Shown one piece after another: positions 36,730-47,195 of a stretch of 64,000 nucleotides of DNA. The notes beneath the pieces were generated by a model that saw only the letters and a program-made list of their open reading frames with translations, was not told the origin of the DNA and did not search any database. Position 1 is the first letter of the stretch. Each line of letters opens with the position of its first letter. This stretch comes from Pseudoalteromonas shioyasakiensis (GTDB taxonomy: Bacteria > Pseudomonadota > Gammaproteobacteria > Enterobacterales > Alteromonadaceae). The position numbers were made by a program, and so were the translations under genes. The stretch lies in contig NZ_JANIGL010000002.1 in the NCBI RefSeq assembly GCF_024518675.1, positions 558,001 through 622,000 on the forward strand. Direction: 5' to 3'.

Positions 36730-37509
36730 TTAATTTTGCTCGTCGCGTAAAAATACAGGCTCAAGTTCTTTACTTGTCGCTTCTTCACTAAAATAGTAAC
36801 CATCCACTGTAAACTGTTTTAGTTGACTCAATTGAGTTACTTTATTTTCGATAATATAACGAGCCATTAAGCCACGCGCCTTTTTAGCGTAAAAGCTAAT
36901 AATTTTATATTGACCATTTTTACAGTCTTTAAAATGTGGCGTAATAATTTGCGCAGATAAGGTTTTTTTATCAACCGCTTTAAAGTACTCGTTTGAGGCG
37001 AGGTTCACTAAGTATTGGCTGTCTTGCTCAGCAACAACTGTATTGAGCTTATTAGCAATAATACTGCCCCAAAATTCATACAAGTTCTTGCCGCGGCTGT
37101 TATGAAGCTTGGTGCCCATTTCAAGGCGGTACGCTTGCATTAAATCAAGCGGCTTCAGTAACCCATATAAACCAGACAAAATACGCAAATGGCTTTGCGC
37201 GTAATCAAGCTGCTCAGCTGTGAGTGTATCGGCGGCTAAACCACCGTATACATCACCGTTAAAAGCGAGCACGGCTTGTTTTGCATTTTCTGTAGTAAAC
37301 GGCTGTGACCATTCACTAAAACGAGCAGCATTAAGCCCTGCTAGCTTATCGCTGATTTTCATTAAGCTACTAATTTGTGCAGGTGTAAGCTCACGACAAA
37401 CACTCATCAGCTCTTCACTGTGCTCTAGCAGCTCAGGGTGACTGAATTTATCTGTAGTAGGTTGGCTTTCAAAATCTAAATTTTTTGCAGGTGAAATAAC
37501 AGTGATCAT
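36730..37509 (-). CDS. yaaA: Peroxide stress protein YaaA
   Basis: A 259-residue YaaA protein. In E. coli YaaA limits intracellular free iron and DNA damage under hydrogen peroxide and is part of the OxyR regulon. The family N-terminus [15 protein letters not shown], the central [35 protein letters not shown] and GKNLYEFWG, and the C-terminal [15 protein letters not shown] are all present. Length is normal. No OxyR site identified upstream. It is divergent from the transaldolase gene across about 220 bases. Confidence 0.95.
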   Translation of the reverse strand: MITVISPAKNLDFESQPTTDKFSHPELLEHSEELMSVCRELTPAQISSLMKISDKLAGLNAARFSEWSQPFTTENAKQAVLAFNGDVYGGLAADTLTAEQLDYAQSHLRILSGLYGLLKPLDLMQAYRLEMGTKLHNSRGKNLYEFWGSIIANKLNTVVAEQDSQYLVNLASNEYFKAVDKKTLSAQIITPHFKDCKNGQYKIISFYAKKARGLMARYIIENKVTQLSQLKQFTVDGYYFSEEATSKELEPVFLRDEQN

Positions 37510-37733
37510 AGTTAGCTATTGACTTGTAAATTATTTAATGTCAATTTCAACATTAAATGAAACGAAATGCACGTTTTGTTTAGTCCTACCTTACTTTTGC
37601 GCGGCAAAATTTGCATTGCGCCTTCGTTCTTTACTGATACGGACATATGACCTATCAAGCGCTGTCACAGTGTTGCAGTATAAGGTAGTTACAGTAGATT
37701 TTCTTTTAACTTGCTTGGAATGAGGAAAAGCAA

Positions 37734-38684
37734 ATGACTTCAGCTCTACAAAGGCTCAAACAACATTCTTCTATCGTAGCCGACACCGGCGATATTGAAG
37801 CGATTAAAAAACACCAACCAGAAGATGCGACGACAAACCCATCTTTACTTCTTAAAGCCAGCGAGATCGAAGCGTATAAGCCTTATTTAGATAAAGCATT
37901 TAGCTATGCTAAAGAAACCGAGCAAGATGCCGCCAAACAACTTGAACTAGCTTGCGATTACTTTGCCGTATTACTAGGTAAAGAAATCAGCGAGATTGTA
38001 CCGGGTTATATCTCTACCGAGGTCGATGCGCGTTTATCATTTGACACCCAAGCAACTATCGATAAAGCCCATACTTTACTAAGCCTTTATGAAAAAGAAG
38101 GCGTGAGCAAAGATAAGATATTAATTAAAATCGCTTCTACGTGGGAAGGCATTAAAGCCGCAGAGCAACTAGAAAAAGAAGGCACTAAGTGTAACCTTAC
38201 TTTATTGTTTAGCGACGCCCAAGCACGCGCCTGTGCCGACGCAAACGTATTTTTAATCTCACCGTTTGTCGGCCGTATTTTAGATTGGCACGTTGCAAAT
38301 GGTATGGAAAAACCAACCGACCCACTACAAGACCCTGGTGTGCAATCGGTTCGTAGCATTTTTGAGTTTTACAAACGCCATGATTATAAAACCGTGGTTA
38401 TGGGCGCAAGCTTCCGTAACACCGGCGAAATTATCGCGCTAACGGGTTGTGACAAGCTAACTATTAGCCCTAACCTGTTAGAAGACTTAGGCACGCTTGA
38501 AGGCGCTCAAGAATACTTACTTGAAAGTGATATTCCTAAAGAGCCAAAACCTGAGCCACTTACAGAGTCTCAGTTCCGTTGGTTACATAACCAAGATGCT
38601 ATGGCGACAGAAAAACTAGCTGAAGGTATTCGCTCATTTGCTGACGCGCAAGAGCAATTAGAAGCACGCTTTATGGCAATGTAA
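37734..38684 (+). CDS. tal: Transaldolase
   Basis: A 316-residue class-1 transaldolase (TalB type) of the pentose phosphate pathway, moving a dihydroxyacetone unit from sedoheptulose-7-phosphate to glyceraldehyde-3-phosphate. The Schiff-base lysine is Lys132 in [28 protein letters not shown] near residue 31 and [10 protein letters not shown] near 192 are further signatures. AGGAAAAGCAA precedes the ATG. Cytoplasmic, single gene with its own strong terminator. Confidence 0.97.
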   Translation: MTSALQRLKQHSSIVADTGDIEAIKKHQPEDATTNPSLLLKASEIEAYKPYLDKAFSYAKETEQDAAKQLELACDYFAVLLGKEISEIVPGYISTEVDARLSFDTQATIDKAHTLLSLYEKEGVSKDKILIKIASTWEGIKAAEQLEKEGTKCNLTLLFSDAQARACADANVFLISPFVGRILDWHVANGMEKPTDPLQDPGVQSVRSIFEFYKRHDYKTVVMGASFRNTGEIIALTGCDKLTISPNLLEDLGTLEGAQEYLLESDIPKEPKPEPLTESQFRWLHNQDAMATEKLAEGIRSFADAQEQLEARFMAM

Positions 38685-38717
38685 CCACTAAAATAATAAG
38701 TGAATAAACACTTACTT

Positions 38718-38747
38718 TAAAAAACGCCACATTTGTGGCGTTTTTTA
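38718..38747 (+). terminator. Terminator of the transaldolase gene
   Basis: AAAAAACGCCACA and TGTGGCGTTTTTT form a classic rho-independent hairpin with a long T run, 34 bases after the stop. Confidence 0.9.
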
Positions 38748-38874
38748 TTTTTTAACGTTAAAGATTTAATCCAGCCATCACATTTACGTAACATTAGTGT
38801 CACTTTTTTATTCTATTTTAGTTTGGCCTGTGATATAGGTATTTCCGAGGTTCAAAATTCAATAGGAGAAGTTC

Positions 38875-39063
38875 ATGGATAGCCTAGACGATATTTTAGA
38901 AATATTAGAAGGTCCTAGTACAACAAAAAAGACCTCTCAGAAGAATAAAAAGAGAAAATGGCGCGAAATCGAAGCTTTGAAAGATAAGCAACGCTTACGC
39001 AAAGAACTACAGGAGTTAGACTATTTTGCAGACAACATTGCGATTGATGAGTTAGATTTTTAA
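38875..39063 (+). CDS. DUF3545 family protein
   Basis: A 62-residue small basic/acidic protein of the DUF3545 family, found in Alteromonadales and Vibrionales. It begins MDSLDDILEILEG, followed by a Lys-rich linker, a KWREIEALKDKQRLRKEL helix and the acidic end DELDF. Function unknown. AGGAGAAGTTC precedes the ATG, a strong ribosome site. Own terminator, no operon partner. Confidence 0.8.
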   Translation: MDSLDDILEILEGPSTTKKTSQKNKKRKWREIEALKDKQRLRKELQELDYFADNIAIDELDF

Positions 39064-39085
39064 CTTAACAAGTAATAAATTAAAT

Positions 39086-39116
39086 GGCCGCATGCTTAAC
39101 AGCTAACGGCCTTTTT
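39086..39116 (+). terminator. Terminator of the DUF3545 gene
   Basis: GGCCG and CGGCC arms with an inner GCT/AGC pair, followed by CTTTTTAATTTTT. It also faces the convergent ung gene. Confidence 0.75.
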
Positions 39117-39136
39117 AATTTTTAACCTCAGGTTAC

Positions 39137-39799
39137 TTACAGCTGCCAATTTATAGCGGCCTTGCCTTGCTGCTCAAGTAGCTTATTCGCTTTAGAAAAG
39201 TGCTGACAGCCAAAAAAGCCTCGGTGCGCTGAAAGCGGTGATGGGTGTGGGCCATTCAGCACAAAGTGTTTGGTTACATCAATCCCCTTACCTTTCTTTT
39301 GCGCATGAGCGCCCCATAAAATAAACACCACACCGGTCGTATTATCGTTAATATGGGTGATCACCTTATCGGTAAATTGCTCCCACCCTAAATGTTTATG
39401 AGAGTGCGCTTGACCTTGTTCCACAGTCAGTACGGTATTTAATAAAAATACGCCCTGCTCAGCCCAGCTTTGCAAGTAACCATGATGTGGTACTACAAAA
39501 CCGGGTATATCAGCAACAAGCTCTTTATAAATATTTTTCAGCGATGGTGGTAATTTAATCACCTCAGGTTGTACAGAAAAACATAGGCCATGAGCCTGTC
39601 CTTCGCCGTGGTATGGGTCTTGCCCTAAAATAACCACCTTTATATTGCTAAGCTCCGTGGCCTCAAAAGCACTAAACACTTGATGCTCAGGTGGGTAAAC
39701 CGCAACGCCTTCACTGCGCCTTTGGGCAACATAAGCAAGGGTATCTTGCATATAAGGTTTAGCACATTCGCTTTGTAAAAATGTTTGCCACTGACTCAT
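39137..39799 (-). CDS. ung: Uracil-DNA glycosylase, last gene of the B12 operon
   Basis: A 220-residue family-1 UDG that removes uracil from DNA and starts base-excision repair. The water-activating Asp61 is in [18 protein letters not shown], and the DNA-intercalation loop [14 protein letters not shown] is near residues 184-197. The ATG overlaps the btuF stop (ATGA), so it is translationally coupled to the cobalamin operon. That placement is unusual for a DNA-repair gene. It may also have a promoter inside btuF, which I cannot tell from sequence. Family assignment is certain. Confidence 0.97.
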   Translation of the reverse strand: MSQWQTFLQSECAKPYMQDTLAYVAQRRSEGVAVYPPEHQVFSAFEATELSNIKVVILGQDPYHGEGQAHGLCFSVQPEVIKLPPSLKNIYKELVADIPGFVVPHHGYLQSWAEQGVFLLNTVLTVEQGQAHSHKHLGWEQFTDKVITHINDNTTGVVFILWGAHAQKKGKGIDVTKHFVLNGPHPSPLSAHRGFFGCQHFSKANKLLEQQGKAAINWQL

Positions 39800-40653
39800 T
39801 TTGCATCCTCTATAACCGCTCTAGATTGATCTATTTTATTACACATATCATCTAGCCCATCAAGCATACGGGTGGTGAATCGGTGTAGTAAGTCGGCGTT
39901 AACTTGAATAAACTGATTAAGCTTAACCGCGGGGACTTCAGGCCACTGCTGCCAATCAATAACTGGTTGTTTGATTTTTGACTTTTCTTCAGGAAGAATA
40001 ATCACCTCTGGTTTTGCAACGATCACGTTTTCAATACTTATAAGTGGGTAATCTGTTTGGTTATTAGCAAATACATTGCTGCCATGACAAATTTCAATAA
40101 GTTGATTGATCCAGGTATTTTTACTGACCGTCATCATCGGCTCAGGCCATAGCTGATAAAATATAGCAACACTCGACTTTGCTTGTTGCTTTGCTTTTAT
40201 AGCTCTGAGCTTTTGCTGGAACTGATTTGCAGCGTGTTTTGCAGATTCTTCACGGCCGGTGATCTTGCCTAACCTTAATAACTCATCGGCTACTTTCTCA
40301 ACTTCATTAGCTTCACTGTATGAAATTTCGACACCCATACGTTCTATCAAAGCTAAATCGTCAATTTTACTGCCTGTTTTCCATGCCAAGACTAAATCAG
40401 GCTTAAGCGCTAAAAGCTTTTCTATTTGAATACCTTGATGACCACCTAAACGCGGGATCGTATTTGCCGCCTCTGGAAAATCGGCATATTCGACCGTGCC
40501 GACAATTTGTGCGCCAGCACCGATCGCATATAAATTTTCCACAATGTGGGGCGCAAGGGCCACAATTCTCAATTGTTGCTTATTAGTGTCAGCCAGTAGA
40601 TTAACACTGGCCAAGGCAAAACAAACAAATAATGCGAGTCTTAACACCCGCAT
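39796..40653 (-). CDS. btuF: Vitamin B12 ABC-transporter substrate-binding protein
   Basis: A 285-residue periplasmic BtuF-type protein, delivering cobalamin to BtuCD. A signal peptide covers residues 1-21 (ending LLA-D). The lobes of the class-III binding fold contain [38 protein letters not shown] and [12 protein letters not shown]. The latter and the neighbouring Trp/Tyr residues fit corrinoid-binding BtuF. It overlaps the end of cobO by one base and the start of ung by four. BtuC and BtuD are at the other end of the same operon. A closely related siderophore binder is unlikely given this context. Confidence 0.9.
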   Translation of the reverse strand: MRVLRLALFVCFALASVNLLADTNKQQLRIVALAPHIVENLYAIGAGAQIVGTVEYADFPEAANTIPRLGGHQGIQIEKLLALKPDLVLAWKTGSKIDDLALIERMGVEISYSEANEVEKVADELLRLGKITGREESAKHAANQFQQKLRAIKAKQQAKSSVAIFYQLWPEPMMTVSKNTWINQLIEICHGSNVFANNQTDYPLISIENVIVAKPEVIILPEEKSKIKQPVIDWQQWPEVPAVKLNQFIQVNADLLHRFTTRMLDGLDDMCNKIDQSRAVIEDAK

Positions 40654-41252
40654 TAGTAATCAAAGCCAATTTGCGCTTTTACACCGGCATCAAAAGCATG
40701 TTTAACGTTACGTACTTCGCTTACTGTATCGGCTAACTCCGTTAATTTACGATGTGCGCCGCGCCCAGTTATGATTAGAGATTGCATCGGAGGACGATTG
40801 GCAATCACCTTTAACGCCTCTTCTAAATCAATGTAGCCATAGGTGATCATATACGTAATTTCATCAAGCAATACGAGGTTAATTGATTCATCAGCAAGCA
40901 TGCGTTTAGCTTCTTGCCAAGTCGCTTGCGCGGCGGCGGTGTCTGACTCTTTATTTTGCGTTTCCCAAGTAAAACCGGTATTCATTATAACAAACTCAAC
41001 ACCTGCCCCCTGTAATATATTGCGTTCACCACAAGGCCATGTACCTTTTATAAATTGGCACACGGCTGCTTTCATACCATGGCCGACACAGCGTGTTACC
41101 GTACCAAAACCTGAAGTTGATTTACCTTTACCATTACCGGTAATAACCTGAAAAACGCCCTTTTCTGTTTGCGCCGCAGCGATGCGTTCGTCCACTTTGT
41201 CTTTTACTTTTTGTTGCCGTTGTTGGTGCTTGTCGTTATTTGTGTCGCTCAT
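40653..41252 (-). CDS. cobO: Cob(I)yrinic acid a,c-diamide adenosyltransferase
   Basis: A 199-residue CobA/CobO/BtuR-type adenosyltransferase that places the 5'-deoxyadenosyl group of ATP on Co(I) corrinoids. The P-loop GNGKGKST is at residues 39-46, in the family-specific [18 protein letters not shown]. The Walker-B-like [11 protein letters not shown] and [18 protein letters not shown] also match. It overlaps cobQ by four bases at its start and touches btuF at its end. Cytoplasmic. Confidence 0.95.
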   Translation of the reverse strand: MSDTNNDKHQQRQQKVKDKVDERIAAAQTEKGVFQVITGNGKGKSTSGFGTVTRCVGHGMKAAVCQFIKGTWPCGERNILQGAGVEFVIMNTGFTWETQNKESDTAAAQATWQEAKRMLADESINLVLLDEITYMITYGYIDLEEALKVIANRPPMQSLIITGRGAHRKLTELADTVSEVRNVKHAFDAGVKAQIGFDY

Positions 41253-42742
41253 CTGCTCGCTCCTTTCCAGTTTTGGTAAATTTTAATAATTTGTGGAATG
41301 TCTAAATGTTGTTTGCACATATCAGCTAAGCGCGTTAATTGCTGCTCTCGATGTGTATTTATATCTATATGCTGTTCAATATCACTATTCGGTTTCACCC
41401 AATTTAGTATTAATTGGCAGGCTGAAGCGTTATCAAATAGGCCATGTAAGTAAGTACCCGCTATATTATTGTCATCCGATATAAAACCATCATGAGCCAC
41501 ATTTTGTGGGTGTAAGGTAAATCTTAACAATGGCTGTTCAAGTGCAGGACCACAGCTTTGTCCCGCGTGAATTTCATACCCCGTTACTTGGGCTTCACTG
41601 CCACTTAAATGCATAATAGCTGATGCTTGCGTCAATACTTTTTCAACGCCTAATTGAGTTGTGAAATCAGCAAGTGCTAGCCCTTTACACTGCTGGGTGT
41701 TTGATTCAACTCCCGCAGGGTCGTAAATATCGGTGCCTAACATTTGTAAGCCACCGCAAATACCGAGCACTTTACCGCCATAGCGAAGGTGGCGCTTAAT
41801 TTGCTCCTCCCAGCCTTCATTTTTTAGAAAGGCTAAATCACTAATGACATTTTTACTGCCAGGGATAATAATCAGATCAACATTAGGAATAGACTGTGTG
41901 TGGCGTACGTAGTTTATATCTATTTGTGAGTTTAACCGCAGCGCATCAAAGTCGGTATGATTACTAATGTGTGGCAACAATAACACCGCAATTTTGACTT
42001 TCGCTTGCGTGACTGTGTTATCAATAGCAACGGCGTCTTCCGCATCTAAGGCCAGATCATGCAAATAAGGTAAAACGCCAAGTACAGGTTTGCCAGTGTA
42101 CTTTTCAAGCCAATCAAGGCCACCTTGTAGCAGTGCAATATCGCCGCGAAAACGATTGATAACAAAACCTTGTACTCGCGCTTGCTCTGACTCGCTCAGC
42201 AAGGCCAAAGTACCCACTAAGTGGGCAAACACGCCGCCTTTATCAATATCGGCAATAATAATTACAGGGCAATCCACCGCTTCGGCATAACCCATATTGG
42301 CAATATCACCGGCGCGCAGGTTGATTTCAGCAGGGCTCCCCGCTCCTTCAACAACCAGCAGCTCAAACTCTTCACTTAATCTGTGTTGTGAGGTAAGCAC
42401 AGCATCCATCGCGACTTTTTTATAATCGTGATAAGCACCCGCTTCCATGTTGCTAATCGCTTTGCCATGAATGATCACTTGGGCGCCAGTATCGCTATTG
42501 GGTTTAAGTAGTACCGGATTAAAATCGATTCTTGGCGCAACCTTTGCCGCGATTGCTTGTAACGCTTGAGCACGGCCTATCTCGCCGCCATCTTCGGTTA
42601 CTGCGCTATTAAGTGCCATGTTTTGTGGCTTAAAAGGCGCAACATGAACACCTTGCTCGGCAAACACCCGACACAAAGCCGCAACAAGGGTACTTTTACC
42701 AGCATCGGATGTGGTGCCTTGGATCATAATTGTTTTCATCAT
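41249..42742 (-). CDS. cobQ: Cobyric acid synthase
   Basis: A 497-residue CobQ/CbiP, which amidates the b, d, e and g side chains of adenosylcobyrinic acid diamide using glutamine and ATP. The N-terminal dethiobiotin-synthetase-like domain begins with [18 protein letters not shown]; the C-terminal class-I glutamine amidotransferase domain has the nucleophile Cys in [11 protein letters not shown] and the catalytic His in [11 protein letters not shown]. The corrin-ring genes are not in the window, so with CobU, CobS and CobT it may serve salvage of incomplete corrinoids. Its ends overlap cobU and cobO by four bases. Confidence 0.96.
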   Translation of the reverse strand: MMKTIMIQGTTSDAGKSTLVAALCRVFAEQGVHVAPFKPQNMALNSAVTEDGGEIGRAQALQAIAAKVAPRIDFNPVLLKPNSDTGAQVIIHGKAISNMEAGAYHDYKKVAMDAVLTSQHRLSEEFELLVVEGAGSPAEINLRAGDIANMGYAEAVDCPVIIIADIDKGGVFAHLVGTLALLSESEQARVQGFVINRFRGDIALLQGGLDWLEKYTGKPVLGVLPYLHDLALDAEDAVAIDNTVTQAKVKIAVLLLPHISNHTDFDALRLNSQIDINYVRHTQSIPNVDLIIIPGSKNVISDLAFLKNEGWEEQIKRHLRYGGKVLGICGGLQMLGTDIYDPAGVESNTQQCKGLALADFTTQLGVEKVLTQASAIMHLSGSEAQVTGYEIHAGQSCGPALEQPLLRFTLHPQNVAHDGFISDDNNIAGTYLHGLFDNASACQLILNWVKPNSDIEQHIDINTHREQQLTRLADMCKQHLDIPQIIKIYQNWKGASR

Positions 42743-43263
42743 TTGCTACTTTTTAAGGTGAGCGGCAAGCCTGCCATTATAAATTCAACCCGAGCAACTT
42801 GTGCTGCTATTGCCTGATGTAACCTGCCTGACTCATCAACAAAGTCACGGCTTAATTGCCCAAGTGGTACAATGCCGTGCCCCACTTCATTACTAACAAA
42901 AATAACCTGGCCTGGTAGTACATTTAGCACATCAAGTAATGCCTGCTTTTGTTGCGCCCAGCAGTTATTATCGCCGCATAGGCAGTTTGTAAGCCACAGG
43001 GTAAGGCAATCAACTAAAATACAGTTGCCAGCTTTACTGTGAGTAAGTAAAGCCTCTGCTAATTCAATAGGCTCTTCTATCACTAACCAATGTTGCGGGC
43101 GCTGCTGCTGATGATGATGAATACGCGCCTGCATTTCATCATCACGCCCTTGTGCTGTTGCAAGATAAATAACCGTCTTTTCGGTTTTACTTGCTAACTG
43201 CTCTGCAAAGCGACTTTTACCGCTGCGAGCTCCGCCAAGTATTAAGGTGTGCTTAGGTTTCAT
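42739..43263 (-). CDS. cobU: Adenosylcobinamide kinase / guanylyltransferase
   Basis: A 174-residue bifunctional CobU (CobP), which phosphorylates adenosylcobinamide and then activates it with GTP to AdoCbi-GDP. The P-loop GGARSGKS is at residues 10-17, after [26 protein letters not shown] carries the GMP-binding His, and [14 protein letters not shown] is conserved. I start at the ATG at 43263, which overlaps the cobS stop as ATGA; a longer frame inside cobS is unlikely. Cytoplasmic, mid-operon. Confidence 0.95.
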   Translation of the reverse strand: MKPKHTLILGGARSGKSRFAEQLASKTEKTVIYLATAQGRDDEMQARIHHHQQQRPQHWLVIEEPIELAEALLTHSKAGNCILVDCLTLWLTNCLCGDNNCWAQQKQALLDVLNVLPGQVIFVSNEVGHGIVPLGQLSRDFVDESGRLHQAIAAQVARVEFIMAGLPLTLKSSK

Positions 43264-44072
43264 AATGCTGTACTCGTCATTACGGCTACTAACACGATAT
43301 AAATACTCAACTCGCTTAGCTGTTGCGCCGCCCCTAAGCAATCTCCAGTGTAACCACCTAGCTGGTGCTTAAACCATGCTATCATGGTAAAGCGCACTAG
43401 CAGTAAACTAACAATAATGAGTAATAACCCTTGCCAATTAAGCAACTGTAAAAACACTGCAAAAGCACATAAAAGTGCGCCAGTTAATAATAAAATAATG
43501 AAGCTTGTTGTAGATAAATGCATCGCTAACGGTTTCACTTTTGCAGTTGCATCTTCGCTGACATAATCCATGCTTAAAATAATACTGGTCGCAACAACAC
43601 GGCTTAAACACTGCCCAGCAACAATAGCAAATACCAACAAATTCATTTCATCAGCTAAAATCAGTAAGCTTTGATATTTAAGCAATATCATAATAATAAG
43701 CGCCGCTGCACCATAAGTGCCTAAACGACTGTCTTTCATGATGTTTAACTTTTGTGATACCTGCCAGCCACCACCAAACCCATCCCATACATCGGCCCAA
43801 CCGTCTTCATGAAATGCACCGGTCATGAGTAAACTCAGCGCCATAATTAACAGCACGGATATTGAATTAGGCAATATCAATTGTAGGCAGTAAAAGGTCA
43901 AAGCCATTACGACACCTAAACCTAAGCCGACCAGTGCAAAATAACGGCTGGCTTGATTTAAGTGCTCCCCAGTTACCTCAAAGCGAAGGGCTATCGGGAT
44001 GCGGGTTAAAAAACTGACTGCTAGTTGTAACAGCTGCCACTGCGTGATACCTGTTTGGGTTTGAAAGCTCAA
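43260..44072 (-). CDS. cobS: Adenosylcobinamide-GDP ribazoletransferase (cobalamin synthase)
   Basis: A 270-residue integral membrane CobS, joining AdoCbi-GDP to alpha-ribazole (phosphate) to make adenosylcobalamin. About seven hydrophobic segments. Conserved soluble-loop motifs include FLTRIPIALRFE, GAFHEDGWADVWDGFGGGW (metal-binding acidic residues) and MKDSRLGTYGAAALI. QLGGYTGDCLGAAQQLSE near the end is also typical. Starts three bases after the cobT stop. Confidence 0.95.
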   Translation of the reverse strand: MSFQTQTGITQWQLLQLAVSFLTRIPIALRFEVTGEHLNQASRYFALVGLGLGVVMALTFYCLQLILPNSISVLLIMALSLLMTGAFHEDGWADVWDGFGGGWQVSQKLNIMKDSRLGTYGAAALIIMILLKYQSLLILADEMNLLVFAIVAGQCLSRVVATSIILSMDYVSEDATAKVKPLAMHLSTTSFIILLLTGALLCAFAVFLQLLNWQGLLLIIVSLLLVRFTMIAWFKHQLGGYTGDCLGAAQQLSELSIYIVLVAVMTSTAL

Positions 44073-44075
44073 CGG

Positions 44076-45137
44076 TTACACCACGTCATCTACAGCGGCA
44101 TCTGCAAAGCTTGCCATCTTATTATAAAAGCCGAGTGCACTTTGCAACAAAGGTAAACTTAATGCTGCGCCGGTGCCTTCACCTAAGCGTAGCTCTAGTT
44201 GCAATAAGGCTCTAACTTCCAAATGGGCTAGCATTTTACAGTGGCCTTGCTCGTTTGAGCTGTGTGCAAAAATTAAATAGGCTTTTACATCAGGGTTAAT
44301 TGCAATCGCAACTAAAGCTGCCGCAGTACAAATAAAACCATCAACAAGCACCACCATTTGCTGTTCAGCAGCACTGAGCATAGCACCCACAATATGCACT
44401 ACTTCAAAGCCTCCAAGTGCGGCAAGTAATGTGACTGGGTTATCTAGCTGAGCTTTGTGTAAAAGCAGCGCTTGCTCCACAACCTTTACTTTACGAGCAA
44501 CCACCTCATCACTCACACCGGTGCCTTTACCCACGCATTCACTGGCAGGGAGTTCAAGCATAGCCGCCATAATAGCGGCTGCACTGGTGGTGTTGCCTAT
44601 GCCCATCTCACCCAAGGCCAGGGTATTACAGCCACTACTTTTAAGCTCTAATACAAGTTGTTTAGCATTACTAAACCCTTGCTGTACCTGCTCAGTACTC
44701 ATAGCCCTATGTTGATTAAGCGGCTCGGTGATATCCCCTAAACGGCAATCACGAATACCCGCGTTGCGTACTTTAGTTAAAGTACCGCAATCAGCTATTT
44801 CAAGCTGCCAACCTAGCTGGTTACAAAATACATTAATGGCCGCACCGCCAGCAACAAAATTAGCGAGCATTTGCGCTGTTACTTCACTAGGCGCGATAGA
44901 TACGCCTTGTGCAGCTACACCATGATCACCAGCAAATACTATCAATGTAGGTTGATTTATCATTGGCTGAAAACCTAAAAACTCGTCTTCATTTTCAATC
45001 TGCTGACTCAGGATTTTCACTAAGTGTTGTGCCAAAGGCTCAAGTAAACCGAGTGCGCCAAGTGGCTTGGTCTTTTGCTTTATTTTATCGCTGATAAGCG
45101 CATCAAATTGCGGGTTTAATGGTTTTATTGCAAACAT
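44076..45137 (-). CDS. cobT: Nicotinate-nucleotide:dimethylbenzimidazole phosphoribosyltransferase
   Basis: A 353-residue CobT, making alpha-ribazole-5'-phosphate from dimethylbenzimidazole and nicotinate mononucleotide for the lower ligand of B12. Signatures include KTKPLGALGLLEPLA near the N-terminus, FAGDHGVAAQGVSIAPSEVT, LGEMGIGNTTSAAAI and the catalytic Glu region RLGEGTGAALSLPLL. I start at the ATG at 45137, two bases after the btuC stop, with AAGG upstream; a further in-frame ATG nine codons up would overlap btuC. Mid-operon. Confidence 0.95.
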   Translation of the reverse strand: MFAIKPLNPQFDALISDKIKQKTKPLGALGLLEPLAQHLVKILSQQIENEDEFLGFQPMINQPTLIVFAGDHGVAAQGVSIAPSEVTAQMLANFVAGGAAINVFCNQLGWQLEIADCGTLTKVRNAGIRDCRLGDITEPLNQHRAMSTEQVQQGFSNAKQLVLELKSSGCNTLALGEMGIGNTTSAAAIMAAMLELPASECVGKGTGVSDEVVARKVKVVEQALLLHKAQLDNPVTLLAALGGFEVVHIVGAMLSAAEQQMVVLVDGFICTAAALVAIAINPDVKAYLIFAHSSNEQGHCKMLAHLEVRALLQLELRLGEGTGAALSLPLLQSALGFYNKMASFADAAVDDVV

Positions 45138-45139
45138 TA

Positions 45140-46147
45140 TTAATACACCTTTTTGCGAAAACACAATAACGATAAAAAGAACACGCTGCCAATCGCCGAG
45201 GTGATCACCCCGATTGGTAGCTCTTGATTACTCATCACAATACGTGACAGTACATCTACCCAGACCATAAATGCTCCACCAACCAGTGCAGTCATCGCAA
45301 GGCCTGTTAAGGTTCCTTGGGATACGAAAAAACGCACTATATGGGGTATCATCAAACCCACAAAACCAATCCCGCCACATAACGCCACCAAGAGCGCTGT
45401 AATTAACGAACTTAACAGCAACATTAATAAGCGAAAGCGCTGCACTGGAATGCCAAGCGTTGTTGCACTTTCATCACCGAGTAGCATGGCATTGAGCTGA
45501 CGCCGAAAGCTCATTAACAACGCCATGCAACAAAGAATGATTAAAGCGGGCAACATTAATGCTTGCCACTGCGCTCGAGCAAAACTACCTAACGTCCAAA
45601 ACAAAATCGCCGTAATAGCTTGCGGATCGCTAAAATACAAAAGTAAGCTGGTCAATGCACTGAATAAAAATGATAGTGCAACACCTGCCAACAACATGGT
45701 TTCAACCTGACTCGAGCGTTTACGCCCAGCAATAAACATGAGAACCAGCATGGTCATCATGCTGCCAACAAAAGCCGCTAACGACATTGAAAACCCAGCA
45801 CTAATACCCGTAAAGGTAATAAAACACACCACACCGAATGAAGCCCCAGATGAAATACCAAATAAATACGGATCGGCTAATGGATTACGGGTGACGGTTT
45901 GTAAAATGAGGCCTGCAATTGCTAACCCAGAGCCGGCTAAAAATGCCAGTAAAGTTCGTGGCAAACGTAACTGCCAAATGAGCCGTTCAACAAACGAATC
46001 ATTACCCTGCATAAACAAGTGGCCTATTACGCTGTTATAAACATCAATAAATTTTGTCGGGGCCGCACCAAAACTCAATGCAGCAAAAATGCTGAGTACG
46101 CTTAATACAATACTTAGTGGAAGTAACAGGTTATTTTTCAGTGGCAT
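45140..46147 (-). CDS. btuC: Vitamin B12 ABC-transporter permease (FecCD type)
   Basis: A 335-residue FecCD-family permease with about ten membrane helices. RLPRTLLAFLAGSGLAIAG and QTVTRNPLADPYLFGIS near residue 70-105 are the signature, and GGIGFVGLMIPHIVRF marks the coupling region that contacts the ATPase. I start at the ATG at 46147, with AGGAG eight bases upstream, eight codons inside the longest frame. It overlaps btuD by 17 bases. Position between btuD and cobT in a riboswitch-led operon indicates cobalamin rather than siderophore. Confidence 0.93.
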   Translation of the reverse strand: MPLKNNLLLPLSIVLSVLSIFAALSFGAAPTKFIDVYNSVIGHLFMQGNDSFVERLIWQLRLPRTLLAFLAGSGLAIAGLILQTVTRNPLADPYLFGISSGASFGVVCFITFTGISAGFSMSLAAFVGSMMTMLVLMFIAGRKRSSQVETMLLAGVALSFLFSALTSLLLYFSDPQAITAILFWTLGSFARAQWQALMLPALIILCCMALLMSFRRQLNAMLLGDESATTLGIPVQRFRLLMLLLSSLITALLVALCGGIGFVGLMIPHIVRFFVSQGTLTGLAMTALVGGAFMVWVDVLSRIVMSNQELPIGVITSAIGSVFFLSLLCFRKKVY

Positions 46148-46952
46148 GGAGCTCTCCTGATTGATAACCATAAAAATACGTTACATGTGGAATGGGTTGC
46201 GCTTTACTTTGCGGGTGAGTTGATACTTGTGCACACACACCAAATACATCACTCAGCATTTTCTCGGTTATCACCTGCTGCGGCTTGCCAGATGCAACTA
46301 TTTCGCCGTGACCGATTACTAATAATTCGTCACATAAGCTCGCAGCTAAATTCAAATCGTGAAACGATGCCAGTACTGTCACACCGAGCGACTTAGCTAA
46401 TTCCATCAATTGAATTTGATACTTAACATCAAGGTGGCTTGTTGGCTCATCCATAATTAAAAGTTGCGGCTTTTGCACTATGGCACGAGCTATTAGAGCA
46501 CGCTGTTTTTCACCACCGGAGAGCGAGTCAAATGCTTGGTTAGTGTGCTCTGTTAGCCCGACTTGCTTAATTGCTTGCAGAATAAGTTGCTTATCTCCAT
46601 TTGTAGTCGCACTAAATAACCGCTTATGAGGAGTGAGCCCTAGACTGACAACATCATACAGAGATAGATTAAATTGCGAGGGGGTTTCTTGCAAGACCAC
46701 GGCAACTTGCTTAGCAAAATCATCAGCGCTCAATTGCCAGATATCTTGGCTTGCAAGTCTAATTTGGCCTTGGCTTGGCTTATAAAAACGATAAAGACAA
46801 CGCAGTAAACTCGACTTACCTGCCCCATTAGGCCCTAGCAAACCGACAAATTGCCCCTGCTCAATGCTGATATTTATTTTTTTAAGAATTGATGTATTAG
46901 CAACAGCCCATGATAAATCGTTGACTGTGAGAAGTGGTATTGATGTCTGCAA
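46131..46952 (-). CDS. btuD: Vitamin B12 ABC-transporter ATPase
   Basis: A 273-residue ABC ATPase that powers corrinoid uptake. Walker A GPNGAGKSS is at about residues 40-48, the signature LSGGEKQR at 144-151, and Walker B LLIMDEPTSHLD at 164-175; the Q-loop is VVLQETPSQF. It is the first gene after the cobalamin riboswitch and overlaps btuC, so the transport genes come first in the transcript. A substrate other than B12 is unlikely given the leader and BtuF in the same operon. Confidence 0.95.
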   Translation of the reverse strand: MQTSIPLLTVNDLSWAVANTSILKKINISIEQGQFVGLLGPNGAGKSSLLRCLYRFYKPSQGQIRLASQDIWQLSADDFAKQVAVVLQETPSQFNLSLYDVVSLGLTPHKRLFSATTNGDKQLILQAIKQVGLTEHTNQAFDSLSGGEKQRALIARAIVQKPQLLIMDEPTSHLDVKYQIQLMELAKSLGVTVLASFHDLNLAASLCDELLVIGHGEIVASGKPQQVITEKMLSDVFGVCAQVSTHPQSKAQPIPHVTYFYGYQSGELHATEK

Positions 46953-47023
46953 TGTTTATCTCTGCTTGTAAGCGAAACCCCATGCAGTCAGCACAAACAT
47001 TATGCTTGCGTAAAAGTGAGTTA

Positions 47024-47151
47024 ACCCGCTCAGTTATTTAAGTTGATTGTAACGTATTTAGTATCTGACTTATCACTGAAGTGACTTACAGTTGCGGGAA
47101 CAGTTGAGGACTTGCACCTCATTCCTAAATACCCCTCTATTATGAGCAGGT
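47024..47151 (-). ncRNA. Cobalamin (B12) riboswitch
   Basis: On the minus strand, 72 bases before btuD, the leader contains the conserved core: GAGGTGCAAGTCCTC, then CCCGCAACTGTAAG, followed by AAGTCAGATACT, a B12-box-like segment. Closing arms ACCTGCTC (47144-47151) and GAGCGGGT (47024-47031) can form the basal stem. B12 binding in this class lowers expression of transport and synthesis genes. Between the core and btuD there is no strong terminator, so control could be of translation. Confidence 0.88.
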
Positions 47152-47195
47152 GAGTTTATATTTCAATTAATATCTTTCTAGATGGCTAAATTATA

